This document shows positions 5,064 to 5,073 of a stretch of DNA of 5,073 nucleotides, piece by piece (the stretch's first letter is position 1; every line of letters begins with the position of its first letter). The notes below the pieces were generated by a model. The model searched no databases, was not told where the DNA came from, and worked only from the letters and a program-made list of their open reading frames with translations. The position numbers and the translations under genes are program-made. The stretch comes from JBDTGE01 sp050742975 (GTDB taxonomy: Bacteria; Actinomycetota; Actinomycetes; Mycobacteriales; Jatrophihabitantaceae): contig JBOGDQ010000338.1 of the NCBI GenBank assembly GCA_050742975.1, forward strand, positions 1 to 5,073, given 5' to 3'.

Positions 5064-5073
5064 GGTGCTGGCG
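5044..5073 (+). CDS. Possible start of a further gene, cut by the window edge
   Basis: A Shine-Dalgarno-like GGGAGG (5039-5044) precedes the ATG at 5056 by 11 nt, giving only MPTVLA before the window ends. The in-frame GTG at 5044 would give MGIRMPTVLA but overlaps the Shine-Dalgarno, so the ATG is preferred. Too little is present to name a product, and coding status depends on sequence to the right. Confidence 0.3.
   Translation, partial: MGIRMPTVLA

Noticed and set aside
4729..5073. tRNA or riboswitch in the tail
   Set aside because: No cloverleaf arms, T-loop consensus or known riboswitch core could be traced; an apparent GTTCC near 4837 has no matching acceptor stem.

Overview
The window is G+C-rich and its codons strongly prefer G or C in the third position. 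It carries a NucS/EndoMS mismatch endonuclease and a MeaA-type ethylmalonyl-CoA mutase, a pairing that points to an actinobacterium (a Streptomyces/Pseudonocardia-like lineage). Genus cannot be decided from this sequence.

Layout: (1) 1-1280, + strand: the 3' two-thirds of meaA/ecm, entering from the left edge and ending with its cobalamin-binding domain. (2) 1276-1338: a 19-bp perfect inverted repeat that contains the stop codons of both converging genes, a probable bidirectional terminator. (3) 1334-2164, - strand: an aldo/keto reductase with an intact catalytic tetrad. (4) 2165-2189: only 25 bp separate the divergent aldo/keto reductase and nucS starts, and they hold two overlapping opposite -10-like hexamers placed as for leaderless transcripts. 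(5) 2190-2849, + strand: nucS with its nuclease motif and C-terminal clamp-binding tail. (6) 2850-2949: a weak hairpin, then a promoter and a perfect AGGAGG site. (7) 2950-4728, + strand: a 592-residue tandem-duplicated 3-hydroxyacyl-CoA dehydrogenase. (8) 4729-5073: a non-coding tail with a hairpin terminator, short repeats, a candidate promoter and a 20-bp perfect palindrome over the possible start of another gene.

Functional picture: the two large enzymes belong to neighbouring steps of C4 acyl-CoA metabolism. The dehydrogenase interconverts acetoacetyl-CoA and 3-hydroxybutyryl-CoA. After dehydration to crotonyl-CoA and reductive carboxylation (genes not in this window), MeaA rearranges ethylmalonyl-CoA to methylsuccinyl-CoA in the ethylmalonyl-CoA pathway of acetate assimilation and polyketide extender-unit supply. 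nucS and the aldo/keto reductase lie between them and have no evident metabolic link. The four genes are not one operon: each boundary has its own terminator-like or promoter-like signal.

No wholly new system is visible. The points most worth a second look are the differing cofactor-binding motifs of the two dehydrogenase halves (one NAD-like, one NADP-like), the interlocked divergent promoter, the stop-codon-embedding terminator and the terminal palindrome.
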